Shown here in pieces: positions 39,052 through 52,011 of a stretch of 64,000 nt of DNA; the first letter of the stretch is position 1; each line of letters starts with the position of its first letter. The stretch is from NCBI GenBank assembly GCA_002189035.1, contig NEEC01000029.1:186001-250000 (forward strand). The letters are read 5' to 3'. The notes beneath the pieces are model-generated. The model was not told the DNA's origin, did no database searches, and saw only the letters and a list, made by a program, of their open reading frames with translations. The position numbers and the translations under genes were made by a program. This DNA is from Utricularia gibba (Eukaryota; Streptophyta; Magnoliopsida; Lamiales; Lentibulariaceae).

Positions 39052-39459
39052 TCAATTCTCCACTGCTTTGACCTCCGGCGAATTGTTTTTGTTCCTGATC
39101 CGGAGCATGAAAACGAAGGCGGAGATTACGAGCAAAACGACCCCGGCTATTCCACATACGGCGCTAGCCAGTAGCAATCCTACCCTGACGTGATCTCTTT
39201 CGGCGACGCCGTGAGTCGCCTTCCACGGCGACTGGGTGACGTTCTTCGCCTCGGGGAGTTCCACCGGTCGCGTGTTGCCGAAGAAGGAGAGCATTTCCTG
39301 AGCTTGATTCGATTGCGCCGGGGGCAGAGAGTTCTCCTGATACGCCAGGCCGTGGTCTGAGGGACGGAGACCGCGGGCGGCGATGGGGCACACGAGAGCG
39401 AGTGCGGCGACGACGTATCCGAGGACATTGAAATGGGCATTTGGGCGGCTAAGTTCCAT
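39052..39459 (-). CDS. Small plant membrane protein of unknown function
   Basis: A single-exon frame of 135 aa from the ATG at 39459 (MELSRPNAHFNVLG). It has a hydrophobic N-terminus (YVVAALALVCPIAA) that may be a signal peptide, a polar middle with LRPSDHGLAYQ and MLSFFG, and one strong membrane helix near the C-terminus (VGLLLASAVCGIAGVVLLVI), followed by a basic tail (RIRNKNN). The layout suggests a type I protein with a short cytosolic tail. The RPSDHGL stretch recalls an uncharacterised plant family, but I cannot name it. Codon use is GC-rich like neighbouring genes, supporting a real gene. Confidence 0.6.
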   Translation of the reverse strand: MELSRPNAHFNVLGYVVAALALVCPIAARGLRPSDHGLAYQENSLPPAQSNQAQEMLSFFGNTRPVELPEAKNVTQSPWKATHGVAERDHVRVGLLLASAVCGIAGVVLLVISAFVFMLRIRNKNNSPEVKAVEN

Positions 39460-39900
39460 GTTCTCTTGCTTTCCCTTCCGCGGCTGAGGAAACAAAAACT
39501 ACACAGTGAATGAATGCGGTAGATGCACCGCTCTCCAGTGTGTTTGAATTCGAATAAATGCTGGATAATTGCCCCGTGAATTTCCCCCCATCGTTTCAAT
39601 GACGCTTTTAACCCCCTCACCGGTTCGTATAAAGAAGCATTCGAATACCTGTTTTCATGAGAGAGTGGAAAGGGTAAAAGAGTAAATAGCTCTTAGCACA
39701 AGGGTAGCCAATCTTCCTCGGCGGCAATCTACCACGAGCTTTCAAACACAAATCCCGGCAGCAAACCATTCAGAAAGCCACACGACAGCATACGACCATT
39801 TCAGTTACAGGACACACTCCGATGCTGGAATCACAAAAACTGACTATAAAAGACAAGCCCCAAAGCCGGACACGTGGTTGGATACTGGGATAGACCAATT
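39460..39900. other. Spacer between the small membrane protein gene and beta-tubulin
   Basis: Both genes lie on the minus strand, so this holds the membrane protein promoter and the tubulin 3' UTR. No gene is seen. Confidence 0.5.
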
Positions 39901-41938
<2,038 letters not shown>

Positions 41939-43624
41939 ATGCTCATCTTCTTCTTGCTTATACTCATTGCGTCGGTTGGGCCGTCGTTGACGCAACCAGC
42001 ATCGGATAAGTTCCACAACTGCGTTAAAGAAAAAAGCCAAACGCCGGTCAACTTTTCGGATGATTTGTCGGCGCCGGAGGACTCCTCATTCATCCCAATT
42101 CTCCAGTCCACCGCCCAGAACCTCCGGTGCTTGCTGCCCTCGGTGCCTAGGCCGCAGCTAATATTCAAACCCAGATACGATTCCCACATCCAGGCGGCTG
42201 TGATTTGCGCCAAAGAGGAGGGAATTCACCTCAGAGTACGCAGCGGCGGACATGATTACGAGTGCCTTTCTTATATTTCTGTGGCGCCGGAGGAGTTTGT
42301 GTTGCTCGATATGTCGAATATGCGTGCTGTGTCAGTGGATATACAGAGTGAAGGTGCTTGGGCTGATGCCGGGGCGACCATCGGAGAAGTTTACTACTGG
42401 ATTTCGAGGAGCAGTGGGGTGTATGGTTTCCCGGCGGGGCTCTATTCCAGTGTCGGGATAGGAGGATACATCTCCGGCGGCGGCTACGGTAGCATGATGA
42501 GGAAGTATGGCCTCGCTGCCGATAATGTTGTAGATGCGAAGATCGTTGATGCCGATGGCCGGATTCTTGATAGGGATGCCATGGGGGAAGACGTTTTCTG
42601 GGCGATCAGAGGCGGCGGTGGCGGCAGCTTTGGGATCATATTATCCTGGAAACTCAAGCTCGTTCCGGTCCCGAGAACAGTAACCGTTTTCACCGTGTCG
42701 AGAACGTGGGAGCAAGGCGCAGCGAAGATTCTTTACAAATGGCAACACATCGCCGATAAAATGGACGAAAATCTCTTCATAAGAGTAGTAGCAGAGCAAG
42801 CGAGTTCCACCATTTCAGGCGACAGAACGGTGGTTACTCTTTACAACGCGTTATTTCTCGGCGGAACCAATAAGCTTCTGAAGTTGATCGGAGAAAGCTT
42901 CCCTGAGTTGGGATTAACAAAAACCGACGCCATGGAAATGAGTTGGATCGATGCAGTTGTTTATATGGCCGGTTTCCCGGCGAACTCCACTGCGGAGATT
43001 CTCCTCCAGGGGAAACCTACATTCCGAAACGCCTTCAAAGCGAAATCAGACTTCGTAAGAAACCCAATTCCCGAAGCCGCAATCGGAGATCTCCTGAAAA
43101 AGCTGCTTGAAGACGATTCCCCTCGGATTATATTCACCCCATACGGCGGCGAAATGGGTCGAATACCGGAAACATCGACGCCGTTTCCCCACCGGAAAGG
43201 CGTCATCTGCAAAATTCAATACGTTTCAATGTGGAAAGATGACGACCCGACATCTGCATCGAAACATATGAACTGGACCAGGGGACTGTACGAGTTCGTG
43301 ACTCCTTATGTTTCATCGTCTCCCAGAGAGGCTTATGCTAACTACAAGGATCTTGATCTCGGAATGAACGGGGAAAACGGGAACACCTTTCCAGCAGCTT
43401 CTTCTTTCGGATTCAGCTATTTCAAGGACAACTTCATCCGACTGGTCGAGATCAAGACGAAGTTCGATCCTGATAACATCTTCAGACATGAACAGAGCAT
43501 TCCAACTTTTCAGCAGTTGTCACAGAATCTTGTTCCCACATCCAATAACCATCCTGGGGATCTCAAACTTGGAACAAATGGAAACTGGAACAGCTCAATT
43601 GCATTTAGATTCAGCTATTTCTAG
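41939..43624 (+). CDS. Berberine bridge enzyme-like FAD oxidoreductase lacking the FAD-linking Cys
   Basis: Intronless, 561 aa from the ATG at 41939; the GTG frame start upstream is not used. A signal peptide (MLIFFLLILIASVGPSLT) implies secretion to the wall or vacuole. The FAD-binding PCMH-type fold shows in HLRVRSGGHDYE, DAGATIGEVYYWI, GGYISGGGYGSM and AIRGGGGGSFGI. His 105 is the expected covalent FAD attachment residue. The second attachment residue, a Cys in the usual AGxCPTVG motif, is Tyr 169 here (AGLYSSVGIGG), so FAD is probably held by His only. Family members oxidise monolignols, cell-wall oligosaccharides or alkaloids; the substrate is unknown here. The normal end, RHEQSIP, is followed by an extra tail of about 40 residues created by a partial duplication of the terminal coding sequence. 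Confidence 0.88.
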   Translation: MLIFFLLILIASVGPSLTQPASDKFHNCVKEKSQTPVNFSDDLSAPEDSSFIPILQSTAQNLRCLLPSVPRPQLIFKPRYDSHIQAAVICAKEEGIHLRVRSGGHDYECLSYISVAPEEFVLLDMSNMRAVSVDIQSEGAWADAGATIGEVYYWISRSSGVYGFPAGLYSSVGIGGYISGGGYGSMMRKYGLAADNVVDAKIVDADGRILDRDAMGEDVFWAIRGGGGGSFGIILSWKLKLVPVPRTVTVFTVSRTWEQGAAKILYKWQHIADKMDENLFIRVVAEQASSTISGDRTVVTLYNALFLGGTNKLLKLIGESFPELGLTKTDAMEMSWIDAVVYMAGFPANSTAEILLQGKPTFRNAFKAKSDFVRNPIPEAAIGDLLKKLLEDDSPRIIFTPYGGEMGRIPETSTPFPHRKGVICKIQYVSMWKDDDPTSASKHMNWTRGLYEFVTPYVSSSPREAYANYKDLDLGMNGENGNTFPAASSFGFSYFKDNFIRLVEIKTKFDPDNIFRHEQSIPTFQQLSQNLVPTSNNHPGDLKLGTNGNWNSSIAFRFSYF

Positions 43625-43701
43625 GACATTTCATCAGGTATATCAAAAGTAAGGCACAGAATGATCCCGGTAACTTTCATCACAGATGAACAAAGCATTC
43701 A
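43547..43701 (+). repeat. Degenerate tandem copy of the BBE-like gene's last 160 bp
   Basis: The stretch GATCTCAAACTTGGAAC through AACAAAGCATTC aligns with 43348-43503 (GATCTTGATCTCGGAATGAA through AACAGAGCATTC) with about 70% matching bases by eye. Landmarks recur in order: the FSYF codons, AGGACA, ATCAA, GATCC and CAnAGCATTC. The first third of the copy is translated as the enzyme's extra tail until a TAG at 43622-43624; the rest is non-coding. Confidence 0.8.
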
Positions 43702-43826
43702 TAATGAATGATATCAATGAAGTGATTCAGAATCTGCAACTATCAATAATCAAAAGAATTGAACTGCACACAGAACTCAACAACGCATAGACACAACCTG
43801 AGTAACTACAGTATCAGAGGACATGA

Positions 43827-44977
43827 TCAAAAACTCTTCTTAATCACTTTTGTTGGTGGCAGGGTTCCGAATACCTTATCCCAGAGAGAGGATGTGATGC
43901 CAAATCCCTTGTTTTGGATCCGGAAATGATGATTCAAATGATATCTCTGCATCAAAAAAAGTATGAGAAAAGGCCCCATGGATGCAGTAAAAAATCGGCT
44001 GGTCATTCAGTTCATCTACCTTGAGATTCTTGATCATGTTGCTGGATGGCTGTCCATGGTGGACATAATAATGTGTGATATCGTAGATCACGTAGCCGAG
44101 CAGGCCGCCGCCGAACAGTCCAGGTGTAGTTGCCGGAGTAGCCAAAGATTTTATCAAACTCCAGAACTACATTGTTATTGCGAGATGAGAAGAAATCCTG
44201 ATGTCACACAGTCGCTCTGAGCAGAAATGCTCAAGAGATGAAAGCCATGTGTCGTGTAAGAAACGCAAACATTCCCATAAGAAGGAAAAGTTGGCCTAGA
44301 AGGTGATCAGGAGAGTACCGGAAATAGGAGAACAGCCGTTGCAGCAGGAGGGAAAACAAGGCGGAGACCATCCATAGGATGTTTATGATGACAACCGTGG
44401 AGGAGATAATGCATTGTATTACCCCTGTGAGTCAGTAAATGAATAACCATGAAACATCAGAAAGATGAGGATCAAGAACTCTAACCAATATGTCTGTGTC
44501 TTGACATGGAAAAGGAAGCGGTGCAGGATATACTCGAGCAATGTCCACGCGACAATTCCAGATATTATCATTATGCAAAGCTCAAGAACTGTACAGCCTA
44601 GGACAATGGATCTAGAGAGGAACCACCCAACAACCGGGAGCCAAACCAGGGGAATGACCCACCAGTGCGTGCGGGTCAAAAACTGTTGGGCAAAGGAAGC
44701 AAAGTTCATCAATGAGTGAAATCATCTGGCCAAGATAAAGACTGTGTAGACACTGGTAACACCTCCAAAAAATCATTTTCAAAGAATCGTGGGCCTTCCT
44801 TCGTTGCAATAGGCTGATGAACCCATTCTTGGTATCCCTTGCCAAGATGGCCAACCTGTTCAGTTAAGTTCAATCCCGGATTCAGGTGAATGACCCCTAC
44901 AAAATCATCATCAAGGCACGCCCTACCTGAAACACGAGGGGTTTGTTGAAGTCCACTGTGAAGTCCTCTGCTACCAT
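43827..44977 (-). CDS. Fatty acid 2-hydroxylase (FAH1/2 type)
   Basis: Six exons: 44927-44977, 44763-44855, 44486-44682, 44319-44424, 44020-44166 and 43827-43946. They encode 237 aa, the same length as I recall for Arabidopsis FAH1. The start is MVAEDFTVDFNKPLVFQ. Histidine clusters that bind the di-iron centre are present: HRFLFH, HYLLHGCHHKHPMD, HYYVHH and YHLNHHFR. Hydrophobic segments surround them (CTVLELCIMIISGIVAWTLL, GGGLLGYVIYDITH). The ER enzyme adds a 2-hydroxyl to very-long-chain fatty acids of sphingolipids. Like other plant FAHs it lacks the N-terminal cytochrome b5 domain of the yeast and animal forms and would depend on separate cytochrome b5. All junctions are GT-AG and no defects are seen. 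Confidence 0.95.
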
Positions 44978-45826
44978 TTTGGCACAGCAAATGCACTGTC
45001 AAAGTTGAAGAAAAAAACTCATGAATTGATAATGTGGTAACATTGTTCTTTGAGCATAATAATCTCGCAAACCAGAAGACCGAGATAAGTCAAATGACAA
45101 GATATTCGAAGCAAATGCAGTATCCTCAAGGGCAGATTCAGCGAGCTTCGTCTCATCAGGCTGATTCAAGAAAATCCAAGATCAAATAAATAATTGAAAC
45201 ACTGCGAATCAGATTCTTAGCCACCCAGCGAGAAACCCAAAAGTTTCAGACAGTAATAAAGAATCCGATGCGACTCAAGCAGAAGACAAAACTTTCATCC
45301 CGAATGATGACCTACCTACAACAATGCGGCTTAGAATCTTGGCGTGAAACAAGGTCTGGATGAATCCCAACTCCGAAAGGCAACTGTAAAATGGCTACGG
45401 CAGTTTGATTCCTGAGAGCAGAAATGGAATCTATGGGCTGAAGTAAGTATCCAGGTGGCGCCAGCGTGGCCGCAGGCCACACCATAAATAATTTAAAAAT
45501 ATAATTTTATTCATTAGTCACATTCAAACAAATCAGGCAATAAAAAATTATAATTAAATTTTTAGTAATCTTGCCTGAGAATATTTTTTAATTGTTCTCT
45601 GGTTGGTAAAAAAATGTGGAAATTCGAATTTTATCACGCGATTAAATAACCAATTAAAACTCAACAAATGAAAAACTATATTACAAAAAAGACCCCTGGA
45701 AAAATGGATATTCCATCTTTGCACCACAACAGATTCAACTCAACCAATATATATACAGCATAGTGATTCAGCTCACGGCGAGTGACAAAACTGGCTGACA
45801 ACGGCACCAGGCTCTGCGTCTCCATG
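44978..45826. other. Spacer: FAH promoter/leader and TWINKLE 3' UTR
   Basis: Both genes are on the minus strand. FAH leader and promoter occupy the left part and AT-rich sequence the part from 45480 to 45720. No additional gene is supported. Confidence 0.5.
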
Positions 45827-48800
45827 CTACCTCTTCAGTTTCCTAAGCTCAGGAGGTACATCAACATCCGCATACTCACCGGTGATTCTGTCAAAAGCCA
45901 TTAGCAGTATGAGTGGAACATCACTCACGGTTGCTCAGATGGCCCAGTTTCCATTGTTTTCAAAAGAACTCAGACAAGCAGAGCAAGGAGCTTGACAAGC
46001 CTTTACCTGTTGTATGATAAGAAGGCATCACCAATTTGTCCTATGACTTTGTTTCTCACCTTCCGGACGCAAACCTGTGGTTTTCAAAGAGTGTTGAGAA
46101 AAGTCGAAATGGGAGTTGTTACCAATCATCTAGGAGATGCATACCTGCACAAGATCGATGGGGAGGGCATCCGGACCCCGGTTGCGATCCCAGTTACGGT
46201 GGATTACAATCCCATTGTCACACTTGTTGTAGAAGTGTGCACTGCCGCTGATGTCGTATAGGTTTGGGGTTCACCGGCCCAGCCATGTAACTAGATATAA
46301 ACCCCAGATTAGGGAAAACGACACCTGGTAAAGTGCAAGCTTGTGAGGTGGCTAACCTGTCTAGGGTGAGCCACGAACCATACATGGCAAGCATGGTGCT
46401 GGGCAAATCGTTTGATTCTTGTCAGCAATTGACTTATGTATTCTGTCTCAGTCCTGTTCTCTGTCATGTTAGATAAGGAAGATAAACTGAAACTTCAGAC
46501 TAGGCAAAGCTGACAGGACTCACTGATTGGAATGACGTTGATGATCTAGCTCATTGTATGGATCAATTACAAGTCCGTTGACACCATGACGTAGTACTGC
46601 GATTTTTGCCAGTTCAAGAACCCAATTGATACTTGGGAGGCAATCGTTTTCACACCTGTTCCATGACATGGTATCCAAAGAATTATACAGTGAAGCAGTG
46701 GATGAGGGGAGGGGAGGATGATATTTCTGGATGCAATTCATGATCATTATAGAACCAAACCCTGTAAAAAACATGGTGATTTCGACAAAACCCATGGTTC
46801 AGTAAGGCAAAACTTGGACATTTTTTAAGTGTGTGTGTGAATTAAGATGCTCAGTTCCATGCAGAGATCAGGGAACCAATTACCTTATAAGATAAAATGT
46901 ATCACTAAGCCACCTCTTTCCTTCCTGTAATTCCTCCACTGTCATCCTCTCGACATTCTCCCCATACCTAAAATCAAAGGAAAGAGCAATGCTGACTCTA
47001 ATCTGTGATAACGACAATCACCATGAGATTTGGTGCCCGCTATTGTATCTTATATTTATTGAACACTTGTTTGATCAATGAAGTACCTAATATTAAAGAA
47101 AGGCTTCCTAACATGTTTTTCCAAAAGTTTTCTTGCATGCTCGCGAACCTGAAAAAGAAAAAATCAACTAAAACGAATAAATAAACCCTCGTGTCCAAAC
47201 TTGAAACAAGATGTGCAAGATGGCAAATGAAGGTTCAGCTCTCAAGCTGAACGACCCGCCCTTTTTTTTTTTTGAAGGGCTCGATCAAAATGCGATGCAT
47301 AGATACTGACACACCGAGACAAATATGAGTGCATGTAGGAGGGTTCAAGATATCAGCATCACAATTTCAACTTCCCAACTCTCAAAATAAATGCAGGACG
47401 ATACCTTGTTTTCCATAGAACAAAGTGCGAATTTCCACCCAGCACCGTGGTTTATGTTGCATAGTAAAGCATCAATCCACTCACTCTTTCCAGAATTTGG
47501 AACCCCAGTTACAATAGTGAGTTCTCCAGGAACCACCTGTAACAGTTTTCAATGTTCAAAGAGGTGGAGTACGTAAGCACAACACGAACTACCCCCTTCC
47601 AAAGATGGAGACACCAAAAACCCTTGAACATTAATTATATGACCACGCAATCTTTGAAAAGGGGGTATACAATGTCAGAGGTGAACAAATGGCAAAGCTT
47701 ACACTTACGTTATACAATGAGTTAAGACCTGTCCACCCAGTTGAGACACCAAGGTCATAACCAAGGGCGTGGTTGTAATAGTCATCAATCTCCTTGAAGT
47801 AATCTTTGAAGTTGAACAACCCTTTTATAGGATAAAGCTCAGCTTTTTCGACAACTTCCTTTAGTGCTTCAGGTCCCATGTAAGTTAGCACCTGATTTAA
47901 AAAAGATAGATTACAATGATTTCCAGCAAAAACATGTATTCCAGGTCTATTGCACATTCAAAATACAAGCTCTGAAGGCAATACTGGCTCATGGTGGTAT
48001 CACATTTCCATGAAGAAGAACCTTTGGTGCATCAGCCATTTCAGCAATTTGTTTAACAATTTTGGAGTTAGAAAGATAATGAGGGTAGACAGAAAACCAT
48101 AATATCAAACCTCATTTGCATCCTTATAACTCTCAGTGCCATCTTTTTTTTTCGGCCATTTGATCCTCCAACATCTGAGAAAGAAAACGATTTCAGCTCA
48201 CTCCAATTTCAATTGCAATTTTTGCATGAAAAATGCAGACAAGCATCCTGATAACATGACCTTTCTCTTCCCAAACGCCTGGCAAGTTCTTCGGCCAAAG
48301 CTTGACCAGGGGGATCAGCATCAGTTGCTAAAATTATACGTGAAGCCTTAAATGAAAGATAAAACCAACAAATAATTTTTCCAGGTGTATCTGCATACAG
48401 AATTTAAAGATAGCAACATAAAAAATGATCAAACCTTATCTATGTAATCCTTGCAGTTCCACAAGTACTGATATTTGATGTCCTGAACTCGGAAAGATGC
48501 AAAACATTAAAAAAAATGGTGGTACTGTAAAATGAACGAGCTTGCAGCTCCAGCAGACTATGTAATGTGTCAGGATTGGTACTTTTTCTTCAGGGGGTAA
48601 TTCTTTACTGGACACCTTTGAAGGGGCACCATCAGGCACACTAACACAATTTCGAAAGCCAGCCTCTTCCATTGCGAGTTTGTCCATCTCACCTTCAACC
48701 TGAAATGAGATACCAGGCAATATGTATATGTTGTTTGAATCAATGATATGTAACAAGCAAAGAGATGCCATTACGATTATGATGTCACTTGCTTCCTTTA

Positions 48801-50775
48801 CATCATCCAGTCCATAAAAAATCTTCTCAGTATTTGCTTCCTGAATTAAGAGAATAATCTAAATGAATCACAAATACAAAAAAAAAAAAAACAAAAAATG
48901 AATGTAGAGAGCCTTAAGAAATTCGTCAGTAAACAGAAAATTAGCATTTAAAAATATCAAATTCACAACCTGAATAATTAGAAGAGCATACCTGCCAAAA
49001 TTTCTTTGCACTGTCACGATACTTGCAACCTATCAGTTCTTTGTTCCTTCGGTAGGTGAAGGCAATCACAATCTGAGGATAAGAAATTATTTTTATAAGC
49101 AGCAGACACCTTAGGCGCATTTCAACAGCACCTTTTGTACACGTCCAAACTATCTTATTTCATCAACCATTGGGAGCCACCCAAAGAGCATTTACAAGCA
49201 CAAAGAAGATTTAAAAGGCACATGGTACAGTAATGTCCTTAAAGAAAATGAAAACAAGACCCGCACCTGATCACCATGTTTTCGCTGCATGACAAAATTT
49301 CTCCTCAATGTTTCTTCTGATATCATGCGCTCAGAAAAGTACGAAAGTAGCTACGGGAAAAGGCCATAAGAGAATGAGAAGGCTGAAATGTGGCATATAC
49401 ACAGTTGGAAAGATATGAGACAAACTAGCCATAAAATGGTGAATTTATCACACCTCCAAATGAGCAGAAAAAGTAAATCAGCAGCCACAGTACAAAAGAA
49501 GAGCTAAATACAAAAAAAAAAAAAAAAAAAAAAAAAGATTACCTGAGGACCCAGTGGTTCAAGATTTAAATCCTCCTCCGAGATCACTCTGGATGGCTCC
49601 TTTGCTACAGTACCACTCATTGCAAAATATGTTGACTTTGCATCTGCAAAAGGCTGAAAACAAGGCAGGATGAAATTACGAGCAGAATAGCACCAAATTC
49701 TCAACGAATTTAACAAAAAAAAAAAACCTACACGAGTAGTGCCTTGCCACCCACATTTAGCTCGAAAACAGTTCCACACTGCTGCTCCCCTAAAGCGCAT
49801 ACAGAAATCAGAGATTCTAAAATCAGAAATACATAGAGAAAATCTCAAGATATCCACAGTAAAAAAATTACCAATCATCATCAATGCGAAGAGACAAACT
49901 CCGCTCATGTGAATCCCCACCTTGACACTACAAAATCAAGAAGTTTAAAGCTCAGTTTCGAACACTGTGCAGACTCTGCATTAAATTGCCGGAGAACTAA
50001 AAAGGTGTAACAAAATTCCCTATTCAGTAACTTTGAGATGAAGGTAACAAACAGCTACATAAAAAGGGGAAGAGGTACAAAGCAAGAAAGTGGATAAGCA
50101 AAAACACGTACCATTGGGCATAATAAACCATTGTATTGTCCCGGTTTGTAATCCATGCCATCAATTCCAATTTCTCGCAGTTTCTGACCTAGAATACTGA
50201 ACTTCCTACCGCAGTCCGCGGTCTCCATATCGACGCTAGAGACTAGATTTGATGAATCATCATCAAGGTTTAAAAAAAAAGGATTCTTTCATTCAAATTA
50301 GACAGCGTGCGTGAAATCGAAGACGATGACTATAATTTATACACGAAAAAACTAAAAACAGAAGCAGAAAACACCACCATTGTGACGGAAAAACTTGTCA
50401 GAAAACGCGGAAAAAAAAAACATTGAGGCAAGGCCGACCCAGAATGGCAATCAACTTAATGAAACGAAATTGAATCATAAAACGCTTACTAGGTCTCGGA
50501 ACTGGCATAGCAGAAGCAGAACGGTAGCACAGGCCCCTCTGAAAAATGAGAGGAAAGCGCCTGGGTGAAGCGTAACCGACGCTGCTTTTCCACCCAGTGG
50601 AACAAAAGAAGCGAGATTGAGAACGCCAAAGATAACAACTGTCCAAAAAGCGGTTCTCTTGCTCAGAAACACCTGGAAAAGGCTTGACGAAGAAATTCTT
50701 GGATTCCATGAAAGTAACTGAATGACTATACAATTTACGGCTACAAAACAGCTTCCTCTGAGGAGGCAGAAGCAT
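45827..50775 (-). CDS. TWINKLE-type organellar DNA primase-helicase, one apparent frameshift
   Basis: Twenty-one exons: 50490-50775, 50112-50242, 49872-49927, 49732-49789, 49543-49653, 49267-49350, 48992-49072, 48775-48840, 48583-48699, 48435-48482, 48261-48346, 48111-48174, 47709-47891, 47405-47536, 47087-47148, 46884-46967, 46524-46655, 46357-46453, 46145-46290, 46007-46074 and 45827-45887. The protein is 717 aa if one missing base is allowed. Order of parts: organelle transit peptide; primase zinc ribbon (CPMCQGGD with CFRAKCGW); Toprim domain (VEGEMDKLAMEEAG, ATDADPPGQALAEEL); RecA-like helicase with Walker A GVPNSGKS near residue 468 and Walker B VIDPYNEL; HACHVWFVAHPRQ. It resembles phage T7 gp4 and is dual-targeted in Arabidopsis, where it primes and unwinds organellar DNA. 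Exon 19 is 146 nt instead of 147. The plus strand has GGGG at 46266-46269 where GGGGG would restore NLYDISGSAHF. Everything else is intact. Confidence 0.93.
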
Positions 50776-50949
50776 ATCTCTAGTTCGCAAGCTCAAAAAC
50801 AGAGGAAAAAAACCATGAAAAATGAAGACGAAATTGAGGTTCTCAATTCCATGAAAGGGAAGTGCAGTGGGTTTAGGAATCGTTTGTATCCCTCTGCTCG
50901 CGCGTCAGCTATTCGTTTTCTGCGCTTTCTCAATGGGCTGCGCCGCAGT

Positions 50950-51117
50950 AGTTCAATGGGCCCAAGAAGAAAGAACGTGGGTTGGGCCGTTAAACATTAC
51001 GCATGCTCAAAATGTGACGGCCACCAATCCTGCCCTCTCTTTTTCATCATACGAAAACCGAAGGGTAGAGCCAGAGATTACCATCAATGGCTTGCTGTTA
51101 CATAACAGTTTCAAGAT
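50950..51117 (+). repeat. Third copy of the OMA1-like promoter and first codons
   Basis: The run TTCAATGGGCCCAAGAAGA... through CATACGAAAACCGAAGG to ATGGCTTGCTGTTACATAAC closely matches the regions just upstream of both OMA1-like genes (51880-52045 and 62775-62945). It includes the site II elements and the equivalent of the start codon. The similarity stops abruptly at about 51117. Confidence 0.9.
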
Positions 51118-51293
51118 TGTATGTTGGGAATGCTGTGATGAGATTGTATACCAAGTGTGGATACATCGAAAATGCATTTGTTATCAATAACACATCGTAT
51201 TGTTATTAAGTTTGGGTTTCAAAGAGATGTTCAGGTGAACAATTCATTGCTTGACATGTATGCAAAACAACGAGATATGAACTCTGCAGAAAT
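51117..51293 (+). pseudogene. Truncated, internally deleted copy of the PPR gene
   Basis: Two blocks copied from the PPR gene at 55973-58243 are joined here. Bases 51117-51176 match 56487-56549 (shared TATGTTGGGAATGCTGTGAT) and 51194-51293 match 56770-56869 (shared TCAAAGAGATGTTCAGGTGA). About 220 bp between them are missing. The fragment directly follows the OMA1-like promoter copy, so transcription from that promoter would read into it. It cannot encode a PPR protein. Confidence 0.9.
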
Positions 51294-51491
51294 ATGCATA
51301 ATCGACCGATCGATCGGTAACCGAAAAAATGTATCAATATTCATCAATTGATCACATTTATTAAGAAATCATATCACCGTCAACACGCCATTTTTGTTGC
51401 TCAGTTTAGGGTTTACCAAAGAAATCGATCGGTATACCAAAGAAATATGCAAATGATGATTGAAACAAATCGCAGTTTAGGGTTTACCTCA

Positions 51492-51716
51492 TCAGCCATT
51501 TTTTTTTCCCAAGCGGTACAGTGAAATACCGAGACCCACAGTAGTTGCGCCTGTGATGAATCCCCACAAAAAACTGGATAGGTCTTCATTTTTGTGGGAA
51601 GAGGGTGGTGTGGGACGGCATTGATTCGGATCAAATCGAACCGCTAATATGTCAACAGTCTCTCGGGGCTTCATGGCGTCGGTGATAGAAACGGCGACAA
51701 TATCTCGGGGCGTCAT
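51492..51716 (-). CDS. Possible small single-pass membrane protein (74 aa)
   Basis: An open frame from the ATG at 51716 reads MTPRDIVAVSITDAMKPRET, then a polar middle (KNEDLSSFLWG) and a hydrophobic segment (FITGATTVGLGISLYRLG) before GKKNG and stop. Its first codons lie in a direct repeat of about 42 bp (units near 51655-51697 and 51698-51739, both containing GCCATGA and CCCCGAGA). A nine-A run near the end makes the frame there uncertain. I do not recognise a family. Confidence 0.35.
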   Translation of the reverse strand: MTPRDIVAVSITDAMKPRETVDILAVRFDPNQCRPTPPSSHKNEDLSSFLWGFITGATTVGLGISLYRLGKKNG

Positions 51717-51805
51717 GGCGTCGGTGGTAGAAACGGCCGCCGGTGTCGTTCACCCTGTTGAAAAGGCGCAATGATGACGATAGTGTGTGTTCCAAGTACA
51801 TTTAA

Positions 51806-51860
51806 ATGATGGCCTTGGCGGGCAGAGGCGCGTGATGTGAGGTATTTCGAGGTCACGGTG
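51806..51860 (-). pseudogene. Fragment copied from the 5' end of the primase-like gene
   Basis: The stretch GATGGCCTTGGCGGGCAGAG through GTGATGTGAGGTATTTCGAG closely resembles 55817-55865, the first codons and immediate upstream of the Toprim gene at 53733-55852. It lies directly before the site II promoter of OMA1-like copy 1. Homologous sequence occurs again at 62710-62757. Confidence 0.85.
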
Positions 51861-51861
51861 G

Positions 51862-51916
51862 TGGGCCGTTGCACTTCAATGGGCCCTAACAAGAAAGAAC
51901 GTGGGTTGGGCCGTTA
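51862..51916 (+). promoter_or_regulatory. Site II promoter of OMA1-like copy 1
   Basis: Contains GTGGGCCG, AATGGGCCC and GTTGGGCCG within 55 bp, about 100-150 bp before the start codon. The same arrangement recurs upstream of copy 2 and, partly, at 50950. Confidence 0.6.
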
Positions 51917-52011
51917 TAACATTACACATGCTCAAAGTGTGACGTCCACCAATCCTTCCCTCTCTTTTTCATCATACGAAAACCGAAAGCTAGAGCCATA
52001 GATTACCATCA

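Noticed and set aside
49511-49536. Long A run in a TWINKLE intron
   Set aside because: Simple homopolymer; no flanking target-site duplication to suggest a retroposon.
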